From Zygaena filipendulae (taxonomy: Eukaryota > Arthropoda > Insecta > Lepidoptera > Zygaenidae): a stretch of DNA of 64,000 nucleotides. This document shows positions 1-11,628 of the stretch, in pieces (the first letter of the stretch is position 1; every line of letters begins with the position of its first letter). Made by a program: the position numbers and the translations under genes. Where the stretch lies: the NCBI GenBank assembly GCA_907165275.2, contig OU015652.1:13221001-13285000 (forward strand), given 5' to 3'. A model generated the notes under the pieces. It did not search any database and was not told where the DNA came from. It saw nothing but the letters and a program-made list of their open reading frames with translations.

Positions 1-1004
1 GTCACCGGTACAGAATACATATTTAGACGTGTCCGTTGCGCGCGCGCATAAAGAAATTCGATCCGCACAACGATTTTGTATTGTCTTTAATGGTACGTAA
101 CGGTCTCGTGGGCTTCTTGTTTATGGTGGCAACTACTATGCGACATAAATAATGATGGATTTTGGGTGTCGAAGTCAAACTATTCACTGTTCAATTGTAA
201 TATTTAATTTTCCTCAATAATATATTCCAAGCTTTATGATTACAGATAACGTTTTTATTATTAAAATTAAAAATACCAACTCATCTTACGACAATAGCTC
301 ATCTCAATTTGCAAAATTATCAATGGTGACATTTAATTTATATTGATGAGGAAGTCCAATTATAGATAACCAATTACACTAGTTGAATTTGGTGTTAATA
401 CGTACAACGCTTCTTTCTCGCCTATTGCTGATTTTTTATCTCTTCAGGAGATCACAGTTCCGTAGTATCAATCGTAAGTATCGCTGTATTTAGCCAAATA
501 CTTTACGTACGTACGTACCTATTCGCGAACATCACAAACATACCGTTCACACATAAACCAAACCAACGAATAACTTAACTTCAAGCGAACGAAAGTGTGG
601 TCGGTCAACCTAAATATTCAGCTCTAATCTTTTGATGCTTGTGATTAAAAACTGACAATAGGGCGTAAACGCGTTTTCAATTTTGCCTTATGTGTACAAA
701 TGCAGCGAATAGCTTCCCTACAAATGTTTTTGCGCAAATAAAGCGTGTACGCTTTAGATTTGAACAGGCCTTTTTACTCTGCCTACGGTGCGCGGTGTTA
801 AGGTTCGGTGACCTGCCGACTGTTATGTCACCAGTTCATCAGTCGTATGTCGGCAGCGTCGATGGCGCAGACAGTTTGTACAGTTATTATGGTTTTCGCT
901 GGGTACTTTGTGCGAAATTGCATAAAGTTCTAATTTTGACGAGTGCTTTCCAAGTATTTTATTTTGTGTTATAGGTACACGATGAACTGGTTTTATTTAT
1001 TTAT
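1..1004. other. Unassigned AT-rich DNA
   Basis: I see no gene here. Short open frames (for example at 690-974) have no recognisable protein features. The stretch contains a (GC)5 tract at 38-47 and a very short splice-bounded segment at 448-473, both described separately. Confidence 0.5.
448..473 (+). other. Possible 26-nt micro-exon
   Basis: A pyrimidine-rich run ending in ...tctcttcag abuts 448, and a consensus donor gtaagtat starts at 474. The 26 nt between them has a stop in one frame and is open in the other two. Only the splice signals support this; chance pairing in AT-rich DNA is quite possible. Confidence 0.15.
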
Positions 1005-1333
1005 TACTAGCTGTTCCCCGCGGTTTCACCCGCTGGAATTTCGGAGATCCCGCAGGAATTCCGAGATACAAAGTACTATAATTCTGTCCTTTTCTGTTCC
1101 CCTGACAACGTGCATTCAAAATTTCATGAGATTTCACCGGCGTTTTTTTCGGAGTTCCTGCGGGAATTCCGGGATAAAAAGTACCCTATGTCCTTCTCTG
1201 TACCCCTGAAAACGTGTCTACTAAATTTCATGATGATCAGTTCAGCCGTTAAGGTGTGAAAGCGTAACATATAGACAGACCAACAGACAGAGAGACACAG
1301 TAATTTACTACTAATTTATAATATTAGTAGGGA
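1005..1333 (+). repeat. SINE-like 'CCCGCGG' repeat, double-headed copy
   Basis: The copy starts actagctgttccccgcgg and ends ataatattagtagggat, the usual ends of this lepidopteran family. A second partial head (cggagttcctgcgggaattc onward) begins near 1145, so the repeat is two partial units in tandem or one inserted inside another. The tail carries the 'gttcagccgtt' core and a cagacagaccaacagacagag run. Confidence 0.8.
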
Positions 1334-1825
1334 TTTATTTAAAAAGAACTAAAATTCGCATAGTTAAGATTTATAAAAAAAACAAAAACAAGTTTCTAAT
1401 ATTAATAGGCCTTCAAATCTTTTCATGTAGATTCAGAAAACAAAACTATAGAAAATAAAAAAAATGTCTATGAAAGAGAGGGTATGTAGCGCCGAATAAT
1501 TTGCATTAAATTGCATCGTCTACTTAATAAAATAAAACATAATATAAGCAGAAGAATCATCGCTGAGCATACGTCTATGCAGTATAATGTAATTTGGTCA
1601 CCAGTTTATGTTCTTAATATTTGTAAAGCTTTTTCTTGTATCTACCATCAAGGTCCTTCGGAGTTCTGCTATTTCCGAGATTGTTCTCCTCTTTTATGTA
1701 GGTACCTTTTATTAGGTATCAGATACACACAAATGTATTAATTTACTTCCAAGTAATAATAGCCATTAGGCTTAGTACAATGCCCCTGGATGCTTTACTA
1801 AATTACTTGGTTTTTTTGCTTGCAG

Positions 1826-1906
1826 GCAAGTCGAAAGGTGTCCAAATGTGGATACTTGTTCGTTGCACCTGGTTGGGACTTTTCAAACCCGCTATACAGA
1901 ACAAAG
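1826..1906 (+). other. Candidate internal exon, 81 nt
   Basis: A polypyrimidine acceptor (ggtttttttgcttgcag) ends at 1825, and a consensus donor (aaag then gtaaga) begins at 1907. The segment is exactly 81 nt, so it keeps phase. All three plus-strand frames are open (one reads [20 protein letters not shown]...), so coding frame and product cannot be assigned, and I do not recognise the peptides. It may be a coding exon, a 5'UTR exon or a chance pairing. It is the best host-gene splice pair in the left half of the window. Confidence 0.35.
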
Positions 1907-1912
1907 GTAAGA

Positions 1913-2827
1913 ACTAATTCATATTTCACCTGCTTTTTTTTTTAATTTTGTTTCCTAGAAACGACATTTATTATAACCGTAAATCGCATATTATGTTGCC
2001 ATAAAAAAAAATTTAAGATAGAACTTTCAGTTACGACTTTACCATATCATTGGTTAGTTTAAGAAATTACGTAATTTGTAAAGGTTACACAATTTATTTC
2101 ATTAAATTTAATTCTACAAACAAAATTTAAATATTCAAATTTACTGGTCACAAACAAACGTGCCAATAAAATGTTTGATATCTATTTTTAAAAGTAATCA
2201 ATTTGTAGATATCAATATTTAATCGAGCCGAAGACGCTATTTCGTCAGCAGATTTATAAATCGAAGGAGCGAAAAATAAGCAAAGGTAACAAACATGCCG
2301 GTGAAACTTTTTGGATTTTTGGCGGGGAAAAAACCACGACAACATTAGACCCTAATCGCCCCTTCTTGGAACCTTCATATTTATTGCAGCCATAAAACGT
2401 GTTATCAGTGATCTGCACTCGCATGTTACTCGAAAATCGAAGCTATCAATAAAGTAACGATTATTTATCGGAACGTCTTCGAATTTTGAATTCAAAATTA
2501 ACTGGATTCGAACATAACTACGTTCAAGTCCGTATCTGAACAGTCAATTTCATCAAATTTTTACTTTCTGACAATGAAATAGAGTTCAAAATTTCTTGAT
2601 TTCATTTTTCAGATACGGAATTGTATGCAGGGACCATTGATATGGATATTCTAAATTTTATCCCACCTCTGATAAAATCAGCTGAAGTATTTTGCTGTAA
2701 TTATTTTCAGTTTTGTGATTTGCAATTTTACAAATGGAATAGCTGAGGTTTTAAAATTGAATGAAACAATTTTAAGATACGAGTACGATTGACGTCTTAG
2801 ATCCCCTTTTATATTCCCTTTGATATT
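1913..2827. other. Unassigned AT-rich DNA
   Basis: I see no gene, RNA or convincing repeat here. The minus-strand open frame at 2148-2345 has no recognisable motif. Confidence 0.5.
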
Positions 2828-2975
2828 CCCTTTTTGAGCTTATTTTTTTCGGAATTCCTTCAAGGATTCTGGTATAAAATATATCCTGTGAGCCAATTCG
2901 GGGTATAAGCTATCTCCTTTCTTAATTTCATCCAAATCCGTCCAGCTGTTTCAGCTTGAAGGAGTCACAAAAATA
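2828..2975 (+). repeat. Decayed SINE-like repeat
   Basis: It contains 'ttcggaattccttcaaggattctgg', 'cctgtgagccaattcggggtataag' and 'ttcatccaaatccgtccagctgttt'. This is the same layout as the GC-rich SINE-like repeats (head, 'ttcat..aaatccgt' core), but diverged, with the first head motif missing. Confidence 0.4.
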
Positions 2976-5900
2976 AGCGCACACCGTTGTCACTGTTAGT
3001 TGCCAGTACATAAATAAATAAATTATTATCTTTTTATTCGCATCGCACGTCACTCTCGGCTCTCAAGTAACTGTTCAATAGACACCTCTCATCAATCCCC
3101 ATACAAAGCACCATCATTTTTCTCATAACGGGCCGCCCGGCATGTGATGTAACGATTGTGCGGACGTATCCTTCGGCAAGCGAGACATGTTGAATGGCGA
3201 TAGCGGACAATGCGATGTTGTTCGCAGAAATGGCCGTCGATAAGGTCCATCACTCATGTGAATATTTCATAACTTGTCGCAGCCCGTGTCTCCGCTTGCG
3301 GTGTGTTTATAAGCGCTGCCATCATCGTTATCTACTTCGTTAAATATATCCAATCTCTTCTCTTAATCTATTTAATAAAAAATAAATTTACGTCTATCAG
3401 CTCAGCTAGTAATAAATATAAAACCTACACTAAAACACAAATGCGCCAATGTTTTTAATATCTATAGATGTGGAGAAAGTTCATGGTCAACTGAATTTGT
3501 GCTTATAAAAAAATTATGATAATATGTATATTAGTTTATGTAATCCCCCTATTCAGCTAGGGCAGAATAAACTGAGGATTTTTAGGGCTAAAATTAATAT
3601 TCCAATTGTCAAGTATTGCAACTTAAGTATCCGAAATATAATTTTCGAATTATCTTGAGCTTCATGTACAATGCATGGTTTGTTTTTGTTACATATGGTT
3701 GTTATACTATTAGTAATGAGGCAAAAAGGTTAAACATTATCTGCATGAATTTATTTTATTGAGAAACATTGTACCAACTCTTTTTTAAAGAACCAAACAT
3801 ATAAATAAAAACAACCCAACAAAATACGCCGCGGTAGGTACTCATTACGTTTTTAGGTAGGTACAATTTAGTATTGTATGATTGTCTTTTTTTTTCTGTT
3901 ATTTCGCAATCCAAACGAGCTGTAGAGGTCACAACAAGGAGTGTTATTATCATGCAACAAAAAAAAAAATAATCATTCCACCTTCAAATTTGAAGACAAC
4001 GACAAAACCCGGCGGGGGACCGGGTTCTGGCGCCGAAAAGTGTCAGAAAAAATGTTCCGCGCGCAAAAATTGTGGTGGTCAATGCAGCCAATTGAGACTA
4101 CAGCGCATTATTAATCATTTAAATACGGCGAGGGTGCTGGTACGTGATATCAGAGGTGGGAATAATGTAATTTTTTATGACCATTGCGTGTAGTTTTTTG
4201 TTATTTTTTTTTAAATGCTTTAGGGAGGTACCCATATTTTTTCTTCCTCAGCATATTCACGCGCACCTTTGGGCGTATCATATCGTTTAGCACATCCTGA
4301 CCAGCCTTTTCAACGTCCATATTACTGAAGCGTCTAACGCTGAGGAAGTGTGAGTGATGGTCCACCATAATGGTCCAGCATAATGCATATTCGTGGACTT
4401 GTGCAGGACGTGTGTCCTTACAGAGATTCCCTTCCCCGTTATTAGAGCCTGTATTGATCGTTGATTAGAATGTACAGAAAATATGTTCTTTTCAAAGTTA
4501 CAAGCATACAATGTAAAATATAAACCATAAGTCTATAACTTAATGATCATTGTCACGGCAAAATGCACAGTGTGGAAATAGCTAAAAGTAGTCAGCTTCC
4601 TAAAAGTAGCCTTTTGTATAGAACCTATCTTAACATAGTAATTGATATGATCAACTTTAATAGGTTGAAACGGGCAGTATCTGGTTGCAAGGATTTAAAT
4701 TTAACTCGCCATAACCTGTAGCTTGTGTCCCGGATAGCAGGCAATGCAACCACCGTTTTGTCCTGGTACATCAACTAGTTTTTGAAGGAATACCGAAATT
4801 CTTTGGATGAAAATTTGAGTCCTCGAGAAAAAGCCCGCACGCAACGCCGTTGCCAACGATTGTACGAATATATACGTAGTAATTAATAAAATTCATACCG
4901 CGATCAACCGGTTTTAAGTTTTTGTGCAATTTAGACAGAACCAGTCGAAATGTTGATATTTGTGGGAATATTCAACATGGTTATATAATCTTATTATAAT
5001 TATGTTGTGTTGGATGTTGATAAAGTTGGAAAGGTTAAAAGTTGAACTTTCGTTTTTTCTAATAGCTTCAACAACTTATAATTTGATTTGAGTTTTTGTT
5101 TACAAAAATATCTATGAATGTGTTTAAATTTTAATTAAAATTAGATTCTGTTTTATTATATATTTATCGCCTATTATGAAATGCTTTACTTTTTGTTTTC
5201 AGCTTCTTATCTACGTAATACTTCAATTATCTAAGTACTTAAGAAAGTTTATGCAACCTGTTACTCATATAATAGTAACTAACGTAAACTAAAAAAAAGG
5301 TAATAATATACGAGTTCACTTAGTAGTTACGTTATAAATTCGCCAACTGTAGTATTATTGTTGAGGAAAATAAGAATAAATAGTTTTCGGTTTGGTAATA
5401 AGAGGGCGCACCTTAGCGCACGTGCGAATCTTGCGATGCGCTGCGCATACGCACCCCACCGACGAAAACAATTGAAATACTTGCGAGTGCACCAACATTA
5501 GCATTTAAACATCACAGGGCGAGGACTATTATAAATATTACTCGTATGCAATCCTTTTTTTTTAAACCTTCAAAAACTTTTAAAAGTTTATTTATGTTCA
5601 CGCCCAAAATTCAAATTGTCTTCATTCCATTTTTCATCAAAATCGGTTAAGCTTGCTCGAGCTTGAGCGCGAAAATATTATAACAGACATTTATTGTGCC
5701 TAGTTACTTTAATATTAAATCATTTTGCTGTGCGCGTTCTTAAAAAAAGCAAAGCCGCAATAAATCTTCCTTGAGGAGACAAGAAGACTTTGCTATCTAA
5801 CCTTAGATCCTTGTGTGAGGAAAACTAATATATATTACTTTTCGTCAGTAATTTTTGAAATGTCATTGTGAAATTTAAAAGAAAACATCATTATTTATCT

Positions 5901-6494
5901 CGATTTTTGTAAATTTCCCTTCATTATTACTATTAGGCCGAAAGAGACTCCAAAGAATATTGGTAGAAGAAATAACAGACTCTGTAATCATAGTTGAATT
6001 TTGAAACGAAACCAACATAGGTCATAATAACAAGATCAAATCGTAGGTGAATATTAAAACTAGCTTTGTTTTAGACCAAACAAATAATCTAAAACTCAAT
6101 AAATCACCTGACATAGCGGGGGGCGTTTAACAAATGTTTAACATTTCCAATCAGCGATACAATCTCAAATGACTAGTCGTTGGCTGGGTCCTAGGTCGTT
6201 TGATATAAACGTTTCACATTATGAAGTTTTCTACAGATTCGAAGACTAAAATAAGTGAAGTTACGTTAACGAGTCAAGATCAAGTCACGATCGATCGCCT
6301 CGATGATGAGAGTGATGTGGAAGAGAAATTGAAGAGAAATTCTGTTAAGAGCTGATGTTTCGATCCGAAGACAACGAATAATCTGAAAAGGAGTTCAAAA
6401 ATGAACCAAGTTTTATATAGACCAGCGGACTTAGTTGTCGATTCAAAAATGGATCCTAAATTCCTATTCACTAAAAATATAAAAAATGCGAAAT
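2976..6494. other. Unassigned AT-rich DNA with one short Cys-rich frame
   Basis: There is no convincing gene. The plus-strand frame at 3882-4193 (103 codons) includes a Gly/Cys-rich stretch, GGGPGSGAEKCQKKCSARKN, but has no known family, and its N-terminal half reads through low-complexity DNA. A GC-richer patch lies near 5405-5460. A possible remnant of the SINE-like core ('tttttcatcaaaatcggttaagc') lies near 5631. Confidence 0.4.
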
Positions 6495-6674
6495 TATGTA
6501 ACTCTGTCTGTCTCTTTGTTTTGCTTTCACATCTTAACGGCTCAACCGATCATTATGAATATTTTCTACACACGTTTTCAGGAATACAAAAAAGGACATG
6601 GGGTACTTTGTATCCCAGGGTTCCTGCGGGATCCGAGATTTCCGCGGGTGAAACCGCGAGGAACAGCTAGTATA
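6495..6674 (-). repeat. SINE-like 'CCCGCGG' repeat
   Basis: Minus orientation: the plus strand reads ...cgggatccgagatttccgcg ggtgaaaccgcg...acagctagtata, the reverse complement of the family head. The 'cggctcaaccgatca' core lies at 6539. Confidence 0.75.
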
Positions 6675-8259
6675 AAATAATGAAGTATGATAGTGAAAGC
6701 AGTGAGAGGTGGGATATTAAAAAATTACGTACATTTCAAAATATAAGATCAGAAATATTCTAATAATAGATTCACCTTTCGAAAAATTCTTTATATCTGC
6801 AATGATCGAACTGGAAATTGCTTTATGATCTTTCCGAATTTCTCTTTTTAAATAATTTAAAGATATATCCGTCATTATCATTCTGTTGAAATTGATATCT
6901 ACTACAATGGCGACGCTATGCTTTCTACCCACGGCAGCTCACGGTTAGCTAACTGCTGGTTTCTATTCTACCTCGTTTGCCGGCTGCCAACTAGTGCAGT
7001 GTTCACGCACGACTGCTTGACTGCAGAAAAGTTTTTGTTTCCAACAATCGTTCTTATGTCGATTACGTTCTTGCCTAAAATTATAAATATCTATTCGGTT
7101 CGGTCAACGAGTCATAAATACATATGTATGTAGGTACAGAAGCTCAAGCTTATCCTGAAGGAACAAGCAAATAAACCATGGAACTTCCCTTGCGATCCGA
7201 CCTTCGTCTCGTCTACATCTTTCGAGTAAAGAAGGCTCCGGTGTTCCAAAAATGAATAATTGGCGCGTCTCTCATAAAGAACATTTCTCAATACGGCACT
7301 TTTCAAATGAAATTTTGACCCATTTCAAACTAAGCCTTTTTAATAATTGTGGTTAGAGATATTCCCTGCATTATTTTATATTGAGGTTGTGATAAGTCCT
7401 AAGAATCGTGTTCTTTTTGAAAAATGCACATTAAAAAAGTCCTGTTAAGAGAACTGCCCTCTAAGAGAAGTGCGCGTATTGCAAAGTTCACGTTTGCACA
7501 TTTTGTTAAGTGCACATTCTGTACCTAACCCGTTAAAGCGTAATGGTCATGAGCTCACAATTTCAATTTGTGCGCCCTTTTTCGTCTGCGGGTTTTTGGC
7601 TGTTTTAATAAAAAAAAATAGCGATTTAAACGATTGCGATTAACGAGCACACTTTCGTTTGTAATTCTATTTTAAATTCGCCTAGTAGGTACGCTACACA
7701 CGAAATATTTTCGACCCGTTTACACATCATTGTGTTACCTACAGCGTTAATCGCCTCTAACAATAGACGTCTCTGATCTGCGATCTGTATCGCAGAAGAT
7801 ATAAAAGGTATCATGCCTCAAGAGACTTTCTTTACGAAATGTCACACTCGGTAAAAGTCTATAAACTGGTCAAGTTGTTTTCGTGTAAATCGCATTATTG
7901 ATACAGGCAGACAATGAGCGGACCTCGCGAGGGGTTACCATTAGTTTTTATCAATTTATAGAAAGAAAAAAATGCATGTAAGCGTACCTTGTGAGCCACC
8001 TGGTGTACATTAAGTTCCGATCGATAATAATAATCTATCATTCTGACTGAAAAAGTAATTAGAGGTCGAATTGGCGAATATTTATTAATGAAATCTAATA
8101 TCTCGGTCAAACGTCAATTGATATACAAATGTTGAATAAATATTTTCAACGAAGGACATCCAATATACCTACTCGTACCATTTCTAGGACGAATGTGCGG
8201 AATATTCATTTATAAATGAATGTTGGAAATGCTTTACCCAACCACCCGTGTCTATGTAT
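6675..8259. other. Unassigned AT-rich DNA
   Basis: I see no gene or recognisable repeat. The short frames (6717-6932, 6918-7133, 7112-7306, 7626-7814, 7895-8110) are scattered on both strands and look like chance. Confidence 0.5.
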
Positions 8260-8410
8260 TTTTGTTTGTCCTTTCGCATAATTGGTTGTCTGGAAGAGAT
8301 CGCAACTATGCGATAAGACCGCCATTTGCTTTCTCCTTTTTCTTTAGGTACTGTATCATTGTTATTTTATGTGCGTGCAATAAAGGATTAAATAAATAAA
8401 AAAATAAATA
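8260..8410 (+). repeat. Non-LTR element 3' end (GGAAGAGATCGC family)
   Basis: 'tctggaagagatcgcaact', 'gcgataagaccgccattt' and 'gtgcgtgcaataaagga' followed by an A/T-rich ataaataaaaaaataaata tail form the 3' end of a LINE or SINE common in Lepidoptera. A second copy of the same motif order is at 56843-57000. Only the 3' end is present, as expected for 5' truncation during retrotransposition. Confidence 0.6.
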
Positions 8411-8692
8411 ATAAAATCAAAGTAGGCTATGGCAGAGCAGACAGTAGGGCATTCAAAGGATTCTTTCGGTACATAAATTGCACTCTTAGTAGGGGCACTG
8501 TGCGGGCACTTATTAAGATTGGCCGTGGCGTCTTGACCTATTAGGAAGTTAAATTTCACTTTCTAATCAACTGAAAGATGATAGCATTGTTCGGTTTATC
8601 ATTCCGTTTATTTAACACTATTACGGTTAATTGACTAAGCATTAAACAGTTGTTGATAACGTCTTCGAGTTTAATGGGACATATTTGTTTAA

Positions 8693-10650
8693 TTTCATTG
8701 TCCCGCTCGAGTTCCAGTTGATCTAATGAATTGTATGCCTCTGTGCATAGAAAACTCAGAGATAAACCGTGGGCATGTTATTAAAAGTTTAAAAACAAAG
8801 ACAATAAGGCTAGAGATATCCAATTTAAGCAAACAAATCAAAGAAAATATGAGGAAAGACCGAAAATTACACAGGTTAAAAACATTAGAATTGCACGTAG
8901 CTAAGACTGGAGGTATCAAAAAGGCTTTAAAAATCCTATCAGAAACAAAAGAGTGGGTACCAAAGCTTAAAAATAAAAAAGGAAGTTGTTTAACTAGGCG
9001 GCCTGATATACTTGCTGCAGCTACAGAGTTTTACCAAGATCTCTTTACGAGCAGGAGTATTTGCACAAAAACAGATTTATCAGTAGTTGACAACGTACCC
9101 GAAATATTAGTACGAGAAGTGGAAAGGGCTATTGAAACACAGAAGAAAGATAAAGCACCCGGATCAGACAACATTACTAATGAATTCCTATTAGGGACTA
9201 AAGATGCTATCGCAAATATTCTTACCAAGCTGTTCAACGAAGTACTCATAAGCGAATATATTCCGAAGCAATGGCTGACATCTACCATTATACTTTTGCA
9301 CAAAAAAGGTGATAAGAACGATATTGGAAATTATAGGCCAATAAGCCTTATGTCTAATATATACAAAGTTTTCGCAAAGGTTATCCTCAACCGCATAACA
9401 AAAAAACTGGACGAGAACCAACCGATAGAGCAAGCCGGATTCAGAAGTGGTTATTCGACACTTGACCATATTCACGTGGTCAAGCAAATTATCGAAAAAA
9501 GTAAAGAGTACAATATGCCCTTTTACTGCTGCTTCGTAGATTACAGCAAAGCTTTCGATTCACTCGAACATGAGAAAATTTGGCAAGCTCTCAAAAACCA
9601 AGGCATAGAACAAAAATATATAAGAATTATTAGAAACATCTACAGAAACAGCACCGCAAAGGTCAAACTAGAGAGAGAAGGCAAAGAGATAAGAATACAA
9701 AGAGGCGTACGCCAAGGAGATCCACTTTCACCCAAGCTGTTTTCGGCAGTTTTGGAAGAAATATTCCAACAATTTCAATGGGAAAATTATGGTTTGAACA
9801 TAAATGGTGAAAAATTAAACCATTTGAGATTTGCGGACGATCTGATAGTTATTTCCAATACTCCAGCTGAACTCACCAGAATGCTACAAGATTTAGATAA
9901 AGAAAGCAGCAAGGTAGGACTCTTAATGAACACACAAAAAACTAAGGTCATGACGAACAGAAAAGTTGAACCGATCATAATAAATGGAAACTCGATCGAG
10001 TACGTTCAGGAATACACATACCTTGGACAAGTTATTTCAACGACTGACCAAACGTCAAAAGAAATAGGAACAAGGATAGGGAATGCTTGGAAGACGTACT
10101 GGAAATTTAAAGAAATCATGAAAAATAAAGAAATGAGTATGACCATCAAAAGAAGGCTCTTTAATACCTGTATCCTTCCGATACTAACTTATGGTTGTCC
10201 AACTTGGGCGCTTACCAAAGAGCACAACCGAAAGCTAGAAGTGTGCCAAAGGTCAATGGAGAGAAGTATGCTAAACATAAAGAAATCAGACAAAATAAGA
10301 AACACAACAATCAGAAAAGCAACCAAAGTAGATAATGTCACCTACATTATACGGAAGAACAAATGGAGATGGACAGGGCATACGCTAAGAGGAGCTGAAA
10401 AATGGAGCAAAAAAGTGATGAACTGGTATCCTCTAAACAGGAAGCGAAAGCGAGGAGGACAGTATAAGAGGTGGGAAGACGACTTAAAAGCCGTTGCTGG
10501 TAATCTGTGGTCCAGAATGGCAAGAGGAAGGGAAAATTGGAAGAAGTTGGAAGAGGCCTATGCCAATTTAGGGCAAACGGATACGACCGTCGATGATTTA
10601 GAGTTAAGTTAGATACTAGTTAAAATTTTGTAAACATCCGAAATAAAGGC

Positions 10651-10683
<33 letters not shown>
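8693..10683 (+). mobile_element. 5'-truncated RTE-clade LINE
   Basis: The element consists of an open reverse transcriptase frame (stop-free from 8693, first ATG 8726, stop 10610-10612), a 40-nt 3'UTR with AATAAA at 10642-10647, and a (TTA)n tail at about 10651-10683. There is no endonuclease domain, so the 5' end has been lost, as is usual for LINEs. A short AT trinucleotide tail rather than poly(A) is typical of the RTE group. I could not identify a convincing target-site duplication. An unrelated inverted-repeat element begins only 18 nt past the tail. Confidence 0.85.
8726..10612 (+). CDS. Retrotransposon reverse transcriptase (RTE clade), N-terminally truncated
   Basis: The 628-residue product has a reverse transcriptase domain. 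Visible motifs in order are GNYRPIS (201-207), DYSKAFDS (272-279, with the motif A aspartates), GVRQGDPLSP (327-336) and FADD (369-372, the catalytic Asp pair). After these come the thumb-side LNxQKTK-like segment and the C-terminal 'LTYGCPTWAL' and 'WRWTGHTLRG' blocks seen in RTE and BovB-type proteins. The family copies its own RNA by target-primed reverse transcription. An apurinic endonuclease domain normally precedes the RT and is absent here. The ATG at 8726 is simply the first Met in the remaining frame, and the frame is open back to 8693, so it is not a genuine start. The RT has no stop or frameshift, which suggests a fairly recent insertion. The copy should be unable to move by itself without the endonuclease. 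Confidence 0.85.
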   Translation: MNCMPLCIENSEINRGHVIKSLKTKTIRLEISNLSKQIKENMRKDRKLHRLKTLELHVAKTGGIKKALKILSETKEWVPKLKNKKGSCLTRRPDILAAATEFYQDLFTSRSICTKTDLSVVDNVPEILVREVERAIETQKKDKAPGSDNITNEFLLGTKDAIANILTKLFNEVLISEYIPKQWLTSTIILLHKKGDKNDIGNYRPISLMSNIYKVFAKVILNRITKKLDENQPIEQAGFRSGYSTLDHIHVVKQIIEKSKEYNMPFYCCFVDYSKAFDSLEHEKIWQALKNQGIEQKYIRIIRNIYRNSTAKVKLEREGKEIRIQRGVRQGDPLSPKLFSAVLEEIFQQFQWENYGLNINGEKLNHLRFADDLIVISNTPAELTRMLQDLDKESSKVGLLMNTQKTKVMTNRKVEPIIINGNSIEYVQEYTYLGQVISTTDQTSKEIGTRIGNAWKTYWKFKEIMKNKEMSMTIKRRLFNTCILPILTYGCPTWALTKEHNRKLEVCQRSMERSMLNIKKSDKIRNTTIRKATKVDNVTYIIRKNKWRWTGHTLRGAEKWSKKVMNWYPLNRKRKRGGQYKRWEDDLKAVAGNLWSRMARGRENWKKLEEAYANLGQTDTTVDDLELS

Positions 10684-10684
<1 letters not shown>

Positions 10685-10700
10685 TAAAAGTAATCAATCT

Positions 10701-11033
10701 ATTAGGGATGTTGACTACTATTGAAAATCAAAATTCTAATTAGTCCGTCAGTTAGAAAATAAAAAAAAAACAATAGACACGTATTTTTTGCTTTTTTAAA
10801 TAAATTAAAATATACAGAGATAAAGCGCATTAAAGTTTAGGATGAGGAGGTCGTGACGTCACTAACCGCAAAACCGCCATACAAACTGTCAGAATAGTGA
10901 CGTCACGCGAAATTTCAACTCAATATATCGCCGTTATTTTTTGATTACGTAAAAAAAGAAAAAATACGTGTCCAATATTTTTTAATAATCTACAAGGCGG
11001 ACTAAAAAATAAAAATTAGTCAACATGCCCATT
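10701..11033 (+). mobile_element. Long-TIR element with TGACGTCA palindromes (copy 1)
   Basis: Left end gggatgttgacta and right end tagtcaacatgccc are inverted complements apart from one base. Inner inverted matches continue ('agtccgtc' against 'gacggact', and 'gacacgtattttttg' against 'aaaaatacgtgtcc'), giving imperfect terminal inverted repeats of roughly 100 nt. TGACGTCA occurs at 10854-10861 and 10898-10905. It has no coding capacity, so it is a non-autonomous DNA element. Related copies are at 17846, 24239 and 55279. Confidence 0.8.
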
Positions 11034-11429
11034 ATTGTAAATTTACTGTGCAATAAAAAGCATTTGATCCACATCGAAGTGCGGAAACAGTGCCCGCCCA
11101 AAACAAAGTCAAGGTGTTTTAAAACAATTAAAATAATAATAGAATATACGTAACATTGAAGCACAGTCGTAAATTCAGAATAATTCAAATGTACTAATGT
11201 AACTAAAGATATAAGGATTATTTCAAAGTGAGAGCTGGTACGCCGGTACCGATAAAGTCAAACAACAAAATTTATCACAAATGGTAACGTAGTAAACTAT
11301 CGCGAGCTGAGTAAATAATTAACAAGTATAACAATAATATATAGTTGGATAATTTTAAATTGCTTGAGGTTAGACCTACATAATATTATGTTTTATGTTT
11401 TTTGATAAATCGTGACTATTATATATAAT

Positions 11430-11628
11430 ACTAGCTGTTCCCCGCGGTGTCAACTGTCACCCGCGTGAGTTTCGAAGTTCCCGCGGGAATTCCGGTATGA
11501 AAAATAGATAGTAGCCGATTCTCAGACCTACTGAATATGTATAAAAAATTTCATGAGAATCGGTCAAGCCGTTTCGGAGGAGTATGGGAACGAACATTGT
11601 GACACGAGAATTTTATATATTAGATTAG
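11430..11628 (+). repeat. SINE-like 'CCCGCGG' repeat
   Basis: Starts actagctgttccccgcggtg, contains 'ttcccgcgggaattccgg', the 'aaaaaatttcatgagaatcg' and 'gtcaagccgtttcgg' core, and ends in ttttatatattagatta. The head holds a small duplication ('gtcaactgtcacccgcg'). Confidence 0.8.

Noticed and set aside
943..1209. 88-codon frame within the SINE-like repeat at 1005-1333
   Set aside because: The translation is of repeat DNA (similar frames arise in other copies) and is not conserved as protein.
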